From NCBI RefSeq assembly GCF_039907765.1, contig NZ_JARDJI010000007.1, positions 124,001 through 188,000 of the forward strand: a stretch of DNA of 64,000 nucleotides, written 5' to 3'. The translations under genes and the position numbers were made by a program. This DNA is from Aminobacter sp039907765. Its GTDB lineage: Bacteria; Pseudomonadota; Alphaproteobacteria; Rhizobiales; Rhizobiaceae. Position 1 is the first letter of the stretch. The number at the start of each line of letters is the position of its first letter. Of this stretch, positions 37,076 through 44,986 are shown in pieces. The notes under the pieces are model-generated. The model did not search any database. It was not told the DNA's origin and saw only the letters and a list, made by a program, of their open reading frames with translations.

Positions 37076-38224
37076 TCAGGCGATGGTGCGTTCGGAGGTG
37101 CGGAAGCGCGCGAGCGCGGCCTCGTCGAGCTTGACGCCGAGGCCCGGGCCGTCGCTCGGAATGCGCACATGGGGCGGCTCGAAGGCGAGCGGGGTCTCCA
37201 GCAGATCGTGCGAGCGGATCATGCGGCCGAAGATGTCGCCCGGCCAGACGCAGCTCCTGGCCGCGGCCGACTGGTGCACGTACATCGCCTCGAGGATGCC
37301 GAGATCGACCTCGGAGCCATGCCAGCAATAGAGGCCGGCGGTCGCGGCGATGTGGTCGAGCGCCTGGAACTTGGCGAGGCCGCCGTTGAAGTTGAAGCCG
37401 TCCACCGCATTGTGGGCGAGCGCGTTGATGGCGTCGTGCGGGCGCTGGCCCTGGTAGATGTAGGGCAGGGAGACGTGCAGCACGATCGGGATGGAGGAGA
37501 AGCGGCGCAGCTCGGCGAAGTCGAGCAGCATCCAGCGCGGCAGCGGATCCTCGAGCAGCAGCACGTTGCCGACCGCCTCGAGCTCGCGGATGATGCGCCG
37601 CGCGTTGCCCGAATTCTCCCAGCGCTGGTTGGGGTCGAAGATCACCTTCATGCCCGGCGCATGCTGCTTGATCTCGGCGCACCAGCCGGCGACGTCGTCC
37701 TCGAGGTCGCACTTGAACTTGATGACCTTGTAGCCCTGTTCCTGGTACTTGCGCACCCAGGGGCCCACTTCCTCCATCGTGCGGTGGCTCGACCACGCGC
37801 TCACGGGCACGTGCTCGCGGACGGCGCCGCCGAGCAGGCAATGCATCGGCACGCCGAGCGACTTGGCATAGGCGTCCCAGATCGCGCATTCGAAACCGTC
37901 ATATTCGCGGCACAGCGGCAGCGGCAGGTCCTGCAGGGTCAGGTCCATGATCGACTGGCCGAGCAGGTTGGCGCAGATCGCCTCGATGCGCGGCCATTCG
38001 TGGTCGCGATAGAACTCGCCGAGGCCAACGGTGCCGTCGGCAAGCGTCATGCGCAGGATGAGCTTGGGAAGCTCGTCGAACTGCATGCTCCAGGCGGCCT
38101 TGCCGCCGACGGGCAGCATGTGCAGCGGCTTGGCCAGGCTGTCGGAATTGATGACGCCCTTGTGGGCCGGCACGACGACCTCATCGAAGCGGAAGGAAAC
38201 GATGGTCTTGTCGGTGACAGGCAT
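37076..38224 (-). CDS. Enolase-superfamily enzyme with altered metal site
   Basis: 382-residue member of the mandelate racemase/muconate lactonising group. The N-terminal capping domain and barrel are present, with K169-x-K171 (KVIKFKCD), D197 (FDPNQRW) and E225 (LLLEDPLP) at the expected places of the catalytic lysines and first two metal ligands. The third ligand, normally Asp/Glu after the next strand, falls on IPIVLHVS, so H250 or nothing replaces it. A Cys/His-rich late strand (LYCWHGSEVD) is also unusual. First gene of the operon, 39 bases from the RpiR-type operator overlapping the promoter. Racemase, epimerase or dehydratase cannot be decided. Confidence 0.85.
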   Translation of the reverse strand: MPVTDKTIVSFRFDEVVVPAHKGVINSDSLAKPLHMLPVGGKAAWSMQFDELPKLILRMTLADGTVGLGEFYRDHEWPRIEAICANLLGQSIMDLTLQDLPLPLCREYDGFECAIWDAYAKSLGVPMHCLLGGAVREHVPVSAWSSHRTMEEVGPWVRKYQEQGYKVIKFKCDLEDDVAGWCAEIKQHAPGMKVIFDPNQRWENSGNARRIIRELEAVGNVLLLEDPLPRWMLLDFAELRRFSSIPIVLHVSLPYIYQGQRPHDAINALAHNAVDGFNFNGGLAKFQALDHIAATAGLYCWHGSEVDLGILEAMYVHQSAAARSCVWPGDIFGRMIRSHDLLETPLAFEPPHVRIPSDGPGLGVKLDEAALARFRTSERTIA

Positions 38225-38258
38225 GGTCGGCTTTCGGCTCGCTGTTGGAACGAAACCG

Positions 38259-38287
38259 AGAATGTAGTTTTACTACGATAATGTCAA
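38259..38287 (-). promoter_or_regulatory. Promoter of the RpiR-linked operon
   Basis: On the minus strand a perfect -35 TTGACA (38282-38287) is followed by a 17-base spacer and CATTCT (38259-38264) as a weak -10. The first operator match fills the spacer, so a bound repressor would block RNA polymerase. Confidence 0.6.
38263..38277. promoter_or_regulatory. RpiR/HexR-type operator 1
   Basis: TGTAGTTTTACTACG, an inverted repeat (GTAGT/ACTAC), matches the RpiR-family HexR-type consensus TGTARTWWWAYTACA at all but the last base. It lies between the -35 and -10 elements of the operon promoter, 39 bases from the enolase-superfamily start codon. Confidence 0.7.
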
Positions 38288-38293
38288 TCTTTG

Positions 38294-38308
38294 CGGAGTA
38301 AAATTTCA
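38294..38308. promoter_or_regulatory. RpiR/HexR-type operator 2
   Basis: CGGAGTAAAATTTCA matches TGTAGTAAAATTACA at 12 of 15 positions. Its centre is 31 bp from operator 1 (three helical turns) and just upstream of the -35, so a dimer or tetramer could bind both on one DNA face. Confidence 0.5.
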
Positions 38309-38391
38309 CATAGAATTGAAAGCCGCGACGATACCGCCCCGGCTGATGCCGCGGAGAGACAAATTCGGTGCGGTGAGGGCAGGGGCGAGCG

Positions 38392-39276
38392 TCAGTCGCC
38401 GACGGGCTGGCTGTCGGTGCTGCCGTGCAGCGCCACCAGCGTCGAACGGGCGCGCCAGAGTTTCTTGCCGACGGTGTTGCGCCGGCGTGCGCCGATCAGC
38501 GTCGAAATGCAGTCGAGCACGAAGAGCTGCCCGTAGCGTCCGCGATTGGGCATGTAGAAGAACTTCTCTTCGTCGAAGGCAACCAGCGGCACGTTGATCG
38601 ATGCCTGCTGGGCGAGGGGGCTGCCGGGATGTGTGACGGTGACCACCTTGGCGCCGAGCGACAGGGCGATCTGCGCGCTGTCGACGAGCGAGCGCGGCTT
38701 GCCGGTGACCGAGAAGATGAACAGCACGTCGTCGGCCTCGACCGTCGAGGCGATGATGCGCTGCTTGTAGGGGTCGGCGGTGGCCGACACGGCGATGTCG
38801 AGGCGGAACAGGCGGTTCTCGGCCTCGCGGGCGACGTTGGCGGAGCTGCCGCCGACGCCGAAGCAGAACGTGCGCCGCGCCGCATGGATCAGGTTGGCGG
38901 CCTGCTCGAGGGCCGCAGGGTCGCGCTGGGCGAAGGCGTTGGCCAGCGCCTGGCTGGTCGCGTCGTAGACGTGCTGGGCAACGTCCGGCCCGGTCTCGGC
39001 GGCCGATGTCCGTTCCGCCGCGATGTACATGCGGCCGATCGCATAGTCCTGCGCGAGCCTGATCTTGAAATCGGTGAAGCCGTCGCAGCCGATACGGCGG
39101 GCAAAGCGGATGATCGTCGGCTCGCTGACCTTGGCCTTCGCCGCAAGGTCCTTGATCGGCAGGCGCGTCGCGGCCTCGATGTCGTCGAGGATGACGTTGG
39201 CGATGGCGCGGTCCGCCGGATTCATCTCTCCGTTTTCGATGCGGAGCCGGTCGATGAGGCTGGTCTGGTTTGCCAT
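38392..39276 (-). CDS. MurR/RpiR-family transcriptional regulator
   Basis: 294-residue regulator. The N-terminal HTH_6 domain is visible (LPIKDLAAKAKVSEPTIIRF, about 39-58, then GCDGFTDFKIRLAQD), followed by a SIS sugar-phosphate-binding domain (about 125-260; FGVGGSSANVAREAENRL and FSVTGKPRSLVDSA). Such regulators usually sense a phosphosugar or related metabolite. It precedes the catabolic operon in the same direction with a 167-bp gap holding two RpiR-type operators, so it is most likely the local repressor. A missing effector identity is the main gap. Confidence 0.92.
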   Translation of the reverse strand: MANQTSLIDRLRIENGEMNPADRAIANVILDDIEAATRLPIKDLAAKAKVSEPTIIRFARRIGCDGFTDFKIRLAQDYAIGRMYIAAERTSAAETGPDVAQHVYDATSQALANAFAQRDPAALEQAANLIHAARRTFCFGVGGSSANVAREAENRLFRLDIAVSATADPYKQRIIASTVEADDVLFIFSVTGKPRSLVDSAQIALSLGAKVVTVTHPGSPLAQQASINVPLVAFDEEKFFYMPNRGRYGQLFVLDCISTLIGARRRNTVGKKLWRARSTLVALHGSTDSQPVGD

Positions 39277-39465
39277 GTGGCCTTCGCTGCCGAGTCTGGG
39301 TCGGCCGATCCTAGGTCATGTCGTCAGGAATCCAAGGGGCCCCTGTCTTCCGCGACACGGCACGCCGTACGGCCCCCGGATATCCACGCCCGCCATGGCG
39401 TCGCGACAAGGCTTGCAATAACATCCCGTCAAATGCGGCGGCTGCCGCGAGCGGAGGAAAGTGAG

Positions 39466-39783
39466 ATGGACGAACCCGATCGTTGGCGCCAGATGTCGAG
39501 CGCGCCGAAGGACGGCAGCCGGATCCTGGTCACGGTGCGACCGGTCGAGCAGGGGCCGGCCGAGGTGGACGTGGCCTACTGGGCGCGGACCGACCAGTTC
39601 GGCAGCGAAGGCTGGCGCGCCGCCGATTCATATCCGGGCTGCGTCATCGGCTATGCCGAGCCGGAACTGAAGTGCTGGATGCCGCTGCCGCAAGCCAATC
39701 TGGGCAAGAACGCGGCCAAGGCCTTTGCGATGCCGCAGCCTTGGGAAGGCGACGAAATCGAGGTGGACGGGTCGGGCATCTGA
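39466..39783 (+). CDS. DUF551-like conserved small protein
   Basis: 105-residue protein. It has the pattern WRQMSSAPKDGSRILV...VAYW...GW...LKCWMPLP, like DUF551-type proteins with a WMPLP ending. Start ATG at 39466 follows GGAGG at 39452-39456 (spacing 9). Divergent from the RpiR gene, with 189 bp between them in which I see nothing else. No function is known. Confidence 0.7.
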   Translation: MDEPDRWRQMSSAPKDGSRILVTVRPVEQGPAEVDVAYWARTDQFGSEGWRAADSYPGCVIGYAEPELKCWMPLPQANLGKNAAKAFAMPQPWEGDEIEVDGSGI

Positions 39784-39838
39784 GCCGGGGCGTGTGGCTA
39801 CCCGAACAGGCCGGCTGGCGGAGGCTGGCTGAGATGGC

Positions 39839-39923
39839 TGGTGCGGATGATAGGAGTCGAACCTACACGCCTCTCGGCACTGGAACCTAAATCCAGGGCG
39901 TCTACCAGTTCCGCCACATCCGC
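39839..39923 (-). tRNA. tRNA-Leu (UAG anticodon)
   Basis: On the minus strand the 7-bp acceptor GCGGATG/CATCCGC encloses a class II tRNA with a long variable arm. The anticodon stem CTGGA/TCCAG has loop TTTAGGT, so the anticodon is UAG. The T arm GTTCGACTC and an encoded CCA end are present. Total 85 bases. Confidence 0.96.
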
Positions 39924-39932
39924 ATGCGACCG

Positions 39933-39961
39933 CAAATCCCATGTCGCCATCATTCTGTCAA
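39933..39961 (-). promoter_or_regulatory. Candidate promoter of tRNA-Leu
   Basis: A perfect TTGACA (39956-39961) with a 17-base spacer to GATTTG (39933-39938), ending about 10 bases before the mature tRNA 5' end. Confidence 0.4.
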
Positions 39962-40264
39962 TCTCGCGGAGGAAATCGGCTTGGCCGGGAGAAATGGCGA
40001 AGATGGTTGAAAATTCGGCCCGCGTGTGACAAAAGGCCTGTCGAATATGACGGGACGCGAGAATCCGTCTCTGCTGGATGCGATAAGAAGTAGCAATAAC
40101 AACAACTTATCGAAATCTTCGGAAGACGGCGGAACAGGTGGGCCGAAATAAGCGGTTCCGGGTTCCAATTTGCGGACTTGAAGCCACCCCCGGCAAACGA
40201 ATTCGGGCAGGCTGAACGGCTGGATGCCGTCGCGCCGCGCCATACGTAGAACAAAGGTTTGATG
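39962..40264. other. Intergenic region without recognised gene
   Basis: About 300 bases between the tRNA-Leu promoter and tig. No convincing ORF, hairpin with T tract or RNA gene is seen. It must hold the tig promoter; none is obvious apart from CTTGAA near 40178, which lacks a matching -10. Confidence 0.5.
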
Positions 40265-41737
40265 ATGCAGGTCACCGAAACGCTCAACTCCGGTCTCAAG
40301 CGCGAGATCAAGGTCACGGTCCCGGCCGGCGACATGGAAGCCCGCCTGGCCAAGCGGCTTTCGGATGCCAAGGACAAGGTCCGCATCAACGGCTTCCGTC
40401 CGGGCAAGGTGCCGCTTCAGCACCTGCGCAAGATGTACGGCAAGTCGTTCATGGCCGAGGTCGTCAACGAGATCCTGACCGACTCGACCCGCACGATCAT
40501 CGCCGACCGCGGCGAGAAGGCTGCCATGCAGCCCGACGTCGTGATGACCGAAGACGAAAAGGAAGCCGAGAAGATTCTCGCCGGCGGCGCCGATTTCGAA
40601 TTCTCGCTGAGCTACGAAGTCATCCCGGCGATCGAGATCAAGGAATTCTCCGACATCAAGGTTTCGCGTCCGGTCTACGACGTACCGGCTAGCGAGATCG
40701 ACGAGCAGGTCAAGCGCATCGCCGAGTCGGCGCGCACCTTCGAGACGAAGGCAGGCAAGGCCGCCGAGGGCGACCGCGTCACCATCGACTATGTCGGCAA
40801 GATCGACGGCGTGGCCTTCGACGGCGGCACGGGCGGCGACCAGCCGCTGGTGCTCGGCTCGAAGGAATTCATCCCGGGCTTCGAGGACCAGCTGGTCGGC
40901 GCCAAGGCCGGCGACGAGACGCTCGTCACCGTCACCTTCCCGGAAAACTACCAGGCCGCGCACCTGGCCGGCAAGGAAGCCACCTTCGACGTCACCGTCA
41001 AGGAAGTGGCCGCTCCCGGCGCCCTCGAGATCAATGACGAGACGGCCAAGAACCTCGGCCTCGAGTCGCTCGACAAGCTGCGCGAGATCGTCCGCGGCCA
41101 GCTCGAGAACCAGTTCGGCGCCATGACGCGGCAGAAGGTGAAGCGCCAGCTGCTCGACCAGCTCGACGGCAATTACAAGTTCGAGGCGCCCTCGAAGCTG
41201 ATCGAGGCCGAGTTCAACAACATCTGGGGCCAGGTCACCCGCGACCTGGAGCTCGCCGGCCGCACCTTCGCCGACGAAGAGACGACCGAAGAGGAAGCCC
41301 GCGCCGAATACCAGCGTCTGGCCGAGCGCCGCGTGCGCCTGGGCCTCGTGCTCGCCGAGATCGGCGAGAAGGCCGGCGTGACGGTTTCCGACGAGGAGCT
41401 GCAGCGCGGCCTGTTCGACACGGTTCGCCGCTACCCGGCCAGCCAGCAGCAGGAAGTTTTCGATTTCTACCGCAACAACCCGTCGGCGCTGGTCAACCTG
41501 CGCGCGCCGTTGTTCGAGGAGAAGGTGGTCGACCACCTGCTGTCGCAGATCTCCGTCACCGACAAGAAGGTGAGCAAGGAAGAGCTGCTGGCGGACGACG
41601 AGGACGAAGCTGCCGAGAAGCCGGCCAAGAAGGCCGCGGCGAAGAAGGCCGCCAAGGCCGAGGCCGCCGAGGGCGAAGAGCCGAAGAAGAAGGCTGCTCC
41701 GAAGAAGAAAGCCGCCAAGGAAGGCGACGCCGAGTAA
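40265..41737 (+). CDS. tig: Trigger factor
   Basis: Ribosome-associated chaperone and peptidyl-prolyl isomerase. 490 residues: ribosome-binding domain with the loop GFRPGKVPLQHLRK (about 44-57), FKBP-type PPIase domain (about 165-245; VTIDYVGKIDGVAF), a helical C-terminal chaperone domain, and a Lys/Ala/Glu-rich tail after about 440 that is longer than in E. coli. The ATG at 40265 is chosen because AAGG lies 7 bases upstream and MQVTETLNSG is the family start; an ATG sits one codon earlier. A strong terminator follows. Confidence 0.94.
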   Translation: MQVTETLNSGLKREIKVTVPAGDMEARLAKRLSDAKDKVRINGFRPGKVPLQHLRKMYGKSFMAEVVNEILTDSTRTIIADRGEKAAMQPDVVMTEDEKEAEKILAGGADFEFSLSYEVIPAIEIKEFSDIKVSRPVYDVPASEIDEQVKRIAESARTFETKAGKAAEGDRVTIDYVGKIDGVAFDGGTGGDQPLVLGSKEFIPGFEDQLVGAKAGDETLVTVTFPENYQAAHLAGKEATFDVTVKEVAAPGALEINDETAKNLGLESLDKLREIVRGQLENQFGAMTRQKVKRQLLDQLDGNYKFEAPSKLIEAEFNNIWGQVTRDLELAGRTFADEETTEEEARAEYQRLAERRVRLGLVLAEIGEKAGVTVSDEELQRGLFDTVRRYPASQQQEVFDFYRNNPSALVNLRAPLFEEKVVDHLLSQISVTDKKVSKEELLADDEDEAAEKPAKKAAAKKAAKAEAAEGEEPKKKAAPKKKAAKEGDAE

Positions 41738-41761
41738 GGCTGGGCCTCAAGGCAAGGTTTG

Positions 41762-41792
41762 AAAAGGCCGCCGGGAAACCGGCGGTCTTTTT
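41762..41792 (+). terminator. Rho-independent terminator of tig
   Basis: A-tract, stem CCGCCGG/CCGGCGG extended by GG-TC and AA-TT pairs, GAAA loop, then TTTTT. It lies 25 bases after the tig stop codon and between convergent genes. Confidence 0.9.
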
Positions 41793-41828
41793 GTTTGACG
41801 TCTTGCGATCCGCGACCGCGCATCGGTG

Positions 41829-42578
41829 TCAGATCAGTGCCAGGCCCTTCATGCTGGCAAACCCCTTACGCCCGATGATGATGTGATCGTGCACCGAAAT
41901 GCCGAGCGGCTTGGCCGTGTCGATGATCGTCCTGGTCATGTCGATGTCGGCGCGTGACGGGGTCGGATCGCCCGAGGGATGGTTGTGGACGAGGATGATG
42001 GCCGTCGCCGACAGTTCCAGCGCCCGCTTGATGACCTCGCGCGGGTAGACCGGCGTGTGGTCGACCGTGCCGGTCTGCTGCACCTCGTCGGCGATCAGCG
42101 CGTTCTTCTTGTCGAGGAACAGGATGCGGAACTGCTCGCGCTCCTCGAAGGCCATCGACGCGCGGCAGTAGTCCAGCACCTGTGCCCAGGACGATAGCAC
42201 CTCGCGGCCGCTGATCTCGCCGCGCGCCATGCGCTTCGCCGCCGCCGCGATGACCTTGAGGTCGAGCGCCACCGATGCGCCCACCCCCTTGACCTCCTGG
42301 AGCAGGCTCGCAGGCGCGCCGAGCACCTCCGCCAGCGTACCGAAGCGCGCCAGCAGTGCCTTTGCCACCGGCTTGGTGTCGGCGCGGGGGATCAACCGGA
42401 ACAGCAGCAGTTCGAGCAACTCGTAGTCGGCGAGCGCGTCCTCTGCCCCAGAGAAACGCTCGCGCAGCCGTTCGCGATGGCCGAGATAGTGAGGCTTGTC
42501 AGGCGCAGGACCGCTTTTGACGGGCGGCACCGGCTGCTCGCCGAAGAACCCGCGCTCGTCGTGTTCGTTGCTGCCCAT
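41829..42578 (-). CDS. radC: RadC family JAB/MPN-domain protein
   Basis: 249-residue protein. An N-terminal helix-hairpin-helix region (QEVKGVGASVALDLKV) precedes a C-terminal JAB1/MPN metalloprotease-like domain with HxH-x7-S-xx-D: VHNHPSGDPTPSRADID. The name RadC is historic; a direct repair role is doubtful, and the domain resembles deubiquitinase-type metalloproteases. The stop lies convergent to tig; map lies upstream in the same direction. Confidence 0.9.
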   Translation of the reverse strand: MGSNEHDERGFFGEQPVPPVKSGPAPDKPHYLGHRERLRERFSGAEDALADYELLELLLFRLIPRADTKPVAKALLARFGTLAEVLGAPASLLQEVKGVGASVALDLKVIAAAAKRMARGEISGREVLSSWAQVLDYCRASMAFEEREQFRILFLDKKNALIADEVQQTGTVDHTPVYPREVIKRALELSATAIILVHNHPSGDPTPSRADIDMTRTIIDTAKPLGISVHDHIIIGRKGFASMKGLALI

Positions 42579-42615
42579 TCGCCGCCCCCGCCGGTCCGCA
42601 GCCGGCCGGGCGATC

Positions 42616-43443
42616 TTATGCGGGCAGGCCCGGGCGGTCGAGCCCCTTGGGCGACAACGTGAAGATCTCGCAGCCGGTGGCCGTGACGCCGACGGTGTGC
42701 TCGTACTGCGCCGACAGCGAGCGGTCGCGCGTCACGGCCGTCCAGCCGTCGGAAAGCACCTTCACATGCGGGCGGCCGAGATTGATCATCGGCTCGATCG
42801 TGAAGATCATGCCCTCGCGCATCTCGACGCCTTCGTTGACATTGCCGTAGTGCAGGATGTTCGGCGCGTCGTGGAACAGCGCGCCGACGCCGTGGCCGCA
42901 GAAGTCGCGCACGACCGAGCAGCGCTCGGCCTCGGCAAAGGTCTGGATCGCAGCACCGATCGCACCCGTCCGCGCGCCCGGCCGCACGGCCTCGATGCCG
43001 CGCATCAGGCACTCGTGCGTCACTTCGAGCAGCCGTTCGGCGGCGCGCTTGATCGTGCCTACCGGATACATGCGGCTCGAATCGCCATGCCAGCCGTCGA
43101 GGATGTAGGTGACGTCGATGTTGACGACGTCGCCTTCGCGCAGCGGCTTGTTGTCGGGGATGCCATGGCAGACGACGTGGTTGATCGAGGTGCAGCAGGA
43201 TTTCGTGTAGCCGCGATAGTTGAGCGTGGCGGGCACCGCGCCGTGGTCCATGCCGAACTCGAAGACGAAGCGGTCGATCGCCTCGGTCGTCACGCCGGGT
43301 GCGACGCGGTCGGCCAGCTCGTCGAGGCATCGTGCCGTGAGTTGGCAGGCCTTGCGCATGCCTTCGAAGGCATCGGCTCCGTAGAGCCGGATCTGGCCCG
43401 TATTCCTGAGGGGCGCCGTTGCGGCGTCGAGATAGCTGACCAT
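42616..43443 (-). CDS. map: Methionine aminopeptidase, type I
   Basis: Cotranslational removal of N-terminal Met. 275 residues. The pita-bread metal ligands are visible: D in NIDVTYI, D in GWHGDSSRMY, H in FCGHGVG, E in TIEPM and E in YEHTVG. A long in-frame upstream extension is not map-like; the ATG at 43441-43443 with AGAAG upstream gives the normal length. It lies 37 bases upstream of radC in the same direction. Confidence 0.93.
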   Translation of the reverse strand: MVSYLDAATAPLRNTGQIRLYGADAFEGMRKACQLTARCLDELADRVAPGVTTEAIDRFVFEFGMDHGAVPATLNYRGYTKSCCTSINHVVCHGIPDNKPLREGDVVNIDVTYILDGWHGDSSRMYPVGTIKRAAERLLEVTHECLMRGIEAVRPGARTGAIGAAIQTFAEAERCSVVRDFCGHGVGALFHDAPNILHYGNVNEGVEMREGMIFTIEPMINLGRPHVKVLSDGWTAVTRDRSLSAQYEHTVGVTATGCEIFTLSPKGLDRPGLPA

Positions 43444-43586
43444 GGACTTCTGCCGGATAAGTTCGGATTGCTCGCAAAGGGCATGCGAGGCATCGCCGCA
43501 GATTTGGCACCGGACGCGTCCGGATTCAACCCGCAAAGGCGATGGCGCGCGCTTTTGCGGCGCCCGGCCGCCCAAAAAGGCGACGG

Positions 43587-44309
43587 TCAGCCGCCCTTGG
43601 CTGGCTGGACGAGCGGCTGCTCCGGGCGCGGGGCGGAGGGATCGGCCGATCTCAGGCTTTCGACATGGACCCAGCCGCGACGGCCCGCGGCCATCACCAG
43701 CGCCCAGTTGCCGTCGCGGGCGAAGATCCTGACGCCTTCGCCCTGCTTGACCGGGTAGAGCACGGGCGCGGCGATCTCCGGCCGCTGGCGAAGGTAGATG
43801 CGCGTGCTGGTGAACAGCATGCCGGGTTCGCCGCTCCTGGCGCGCTTGCTCTCGACCGAAGGGCGCGGCGCCGGCACTTGCGGACGCGGGGCGGGTGTCG
43901 GCGGCGCCTTCTGGATGTAAGCAGTCTTGATCTCGGCCGGGGGGCGAAGCGGCGTGCCAGGTTGGGACGGTGTGGGGGCTGGCGCAGGCTTCGAGGCAAT
44001 TCGGTCGGCGCCTGGCCGCGGAGCCGCTGCCAGCTTCGGCTGCGCGGCCTTCGGCTGGACCTTGGCGTCGCGCTGCTCGACGTCCGCCTTCGGGCGCGCG
44101 ACGCCGGGATTGGTCTGCGCGCCGACGCTTGCCTGCGGGCGCGGCACTTCCTTGCGGGGCGCGGCTTCGGTCCGGGGACGGCTGGCTACGCGGGCGGGGC
44201 GCTCGCCGAGGCCCGACTTGCTGGGCACTTCCTGCGTCATCGCCCAGCCGCCAGCCGCCATCGCGCCGAGCAGGAGCCATCTCAGTTTTGGAAGGGCGAA
44301 TCCGGACAT
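43587..44309 (-). CDS. SH3-domain protein with Pro/Ala-rich linker
   Basis: 240 residues: an N-terminal membrane anchor (LRWLLLGAMAAGGWAM), a ~120-residue Pro/Ala/Lys/Arg-rich region, then a bacterial SH3 domain (SH3b/SH3_3; STRIYLRQRPEIAAPVLYPV...GVRIFARDGNWALVMAAGRRGWV in part). Such domains bind peptidoglycan or protein partners in the periplasm. The ATG at 44307-44309 is chosen because it puts the anchor at the N-terminus; ribosome-site support is weak. Stands alone, upstream of map. Confidence 0.75.
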   Translation of the reverse strand: MSGFALPKLRWLLLGAMAAGGWAMTQEVPSKSGLGERPARVASRPRTEAAPRKEVPRPQASVGAQTNPGVARPKADVEQRDAKVQPKAAQPKLAAAPRPGADRIASKPAPAPTPSQPGTPLRPPAEIKTAYIQKAPPTPAPRPQVPAPRPSVESKRARSGEPGMLFTSTRIYLRQRPEIAAPVLYPVKQGEGVRIFARDGNWALVMAAGRRGWVHVESLRSADPSAPRPEQPLVQPAKGG

Positions 44310-44374
44310 GCGGCGAGTCTGGACTTCAGAGCTTAAAGCCGCGTTGACGCAGATGACCTCATGGGCAGGGACGG

Positions 44375-44596
44375 TCAGGCCTTCTTGAGGAACTCGGTCT
44401 TCAGGACGAGACCCTTGACCTGCTTGGTGTTGCACTCGATCTCGCCTGCATTGCCAGTCAGGCGGATGTTCTTGACCAAGGTGCCGCGCTTGATGGTCTC
44501 GGAGGTGCCCTTGACCTTCAGGTCCTTGATCAACGTGACCGAATCCCCGTCGTTGAGTTGGGTACCGTTGCTGTCCTTGACGATGTCTTCGGCCAT
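44375..44596 (-). CDS. PhnA/YjdM C-terminal domain protein
   Basis: 73-residue protein equal to the C-terminal domain of YjdM (PhnA-like): DIVKDSNGTQLNDGDSVTLI, then KDLKVKGTSETIKRGT and GEIECNTKQVKGLVLKTEFL. The N-terminal zinc ribbon of full-length YjdM is absent. The start at 44594-44596 is supported by GAAGGA about 6 bases upstream. Despite the old 'alkylphosphonate utilisation' label, no role in phosphonate metabolism is implied. Confidence 0.85.
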   Translation of the reverse strand: MAEDIVKDSNGTQLNDGDSVTLIKDLKVKGTSETIKRGTLVKNIRLTGNAGEIECNTKQVKGLVLKTEFLKKA

Positions 44597-44833
44597 GATG
44601 TCCTTCGGTGGCTGGAGTGGAGAGCTTGGACTATGTCCTCGGAAGCGCGGCGTAAAGTGGCATTTGCGGTGCAAGTCAGGTCGTCGTGACCAGATGGGAG
44701 TATGGCCTCACGCCGAGCGACGTGCGCTGGCGGCCCTGAACAGAGGTCAAGACAAAGCCGCTGCTATTGCGTGTTTGCGCTCAGCAAGTCCTCGCCGATG
44801 GCAGCCTCAATCAAATGAATTGTCTGGAAAACC

Positions 44834-44908
44834 TGGTACGCCCAAGGGGAATCGAACCCCTGTTACCGCCGTGAAAGGGCGGTGTCCTAACCGCTAGACG
44901 ATGGGCGC
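44834..44908 (-). tRNA. tRNA-Glu (UUC anticodon)
   Basis: 75 bases on the minus strand. Anticodon stem CCGCC/GGCGG encloses CTTTCAC with anticodon UUC. Acceptor GCGCCCA pairs with TGGGCGT (one G-U), D arm TCTAGCGGTTAGGA, T arm AGGGGTTCGATTCCCCT, and CCA is encoded. Confidence 0.96.
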
Positions 44909-44924
44909 GCTCAGGTGAGGCGGT

Positions 44925-44953
44925 GTATAGTTGGGATGTTCGCGGCAGGCAAC
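44925..44953 (-). promoter_or_regulatory. Promoter of tRNA-Glu
   Basis: GTTGCC (44948-44953), 17-base spacer, CTATAC (44925-44930): 4/6 and 5/6 to the alphaproteobacterial consensus CTTGAC-N17-CTATAT, ending about 16 bases before the tRNA. Confidence 0.55.
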
Positions 44954-44986
44954 CCGTCTTTTTGCTGCGCCGCGAAATTTTTCGTC

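Noticed and set aside
42616..44280. A 554-codon frame suggesting a fused map protein
   Set aside because: The upstream part is the out-of-frame reading of the SH3 gene; map begins at the ATG at 43443.
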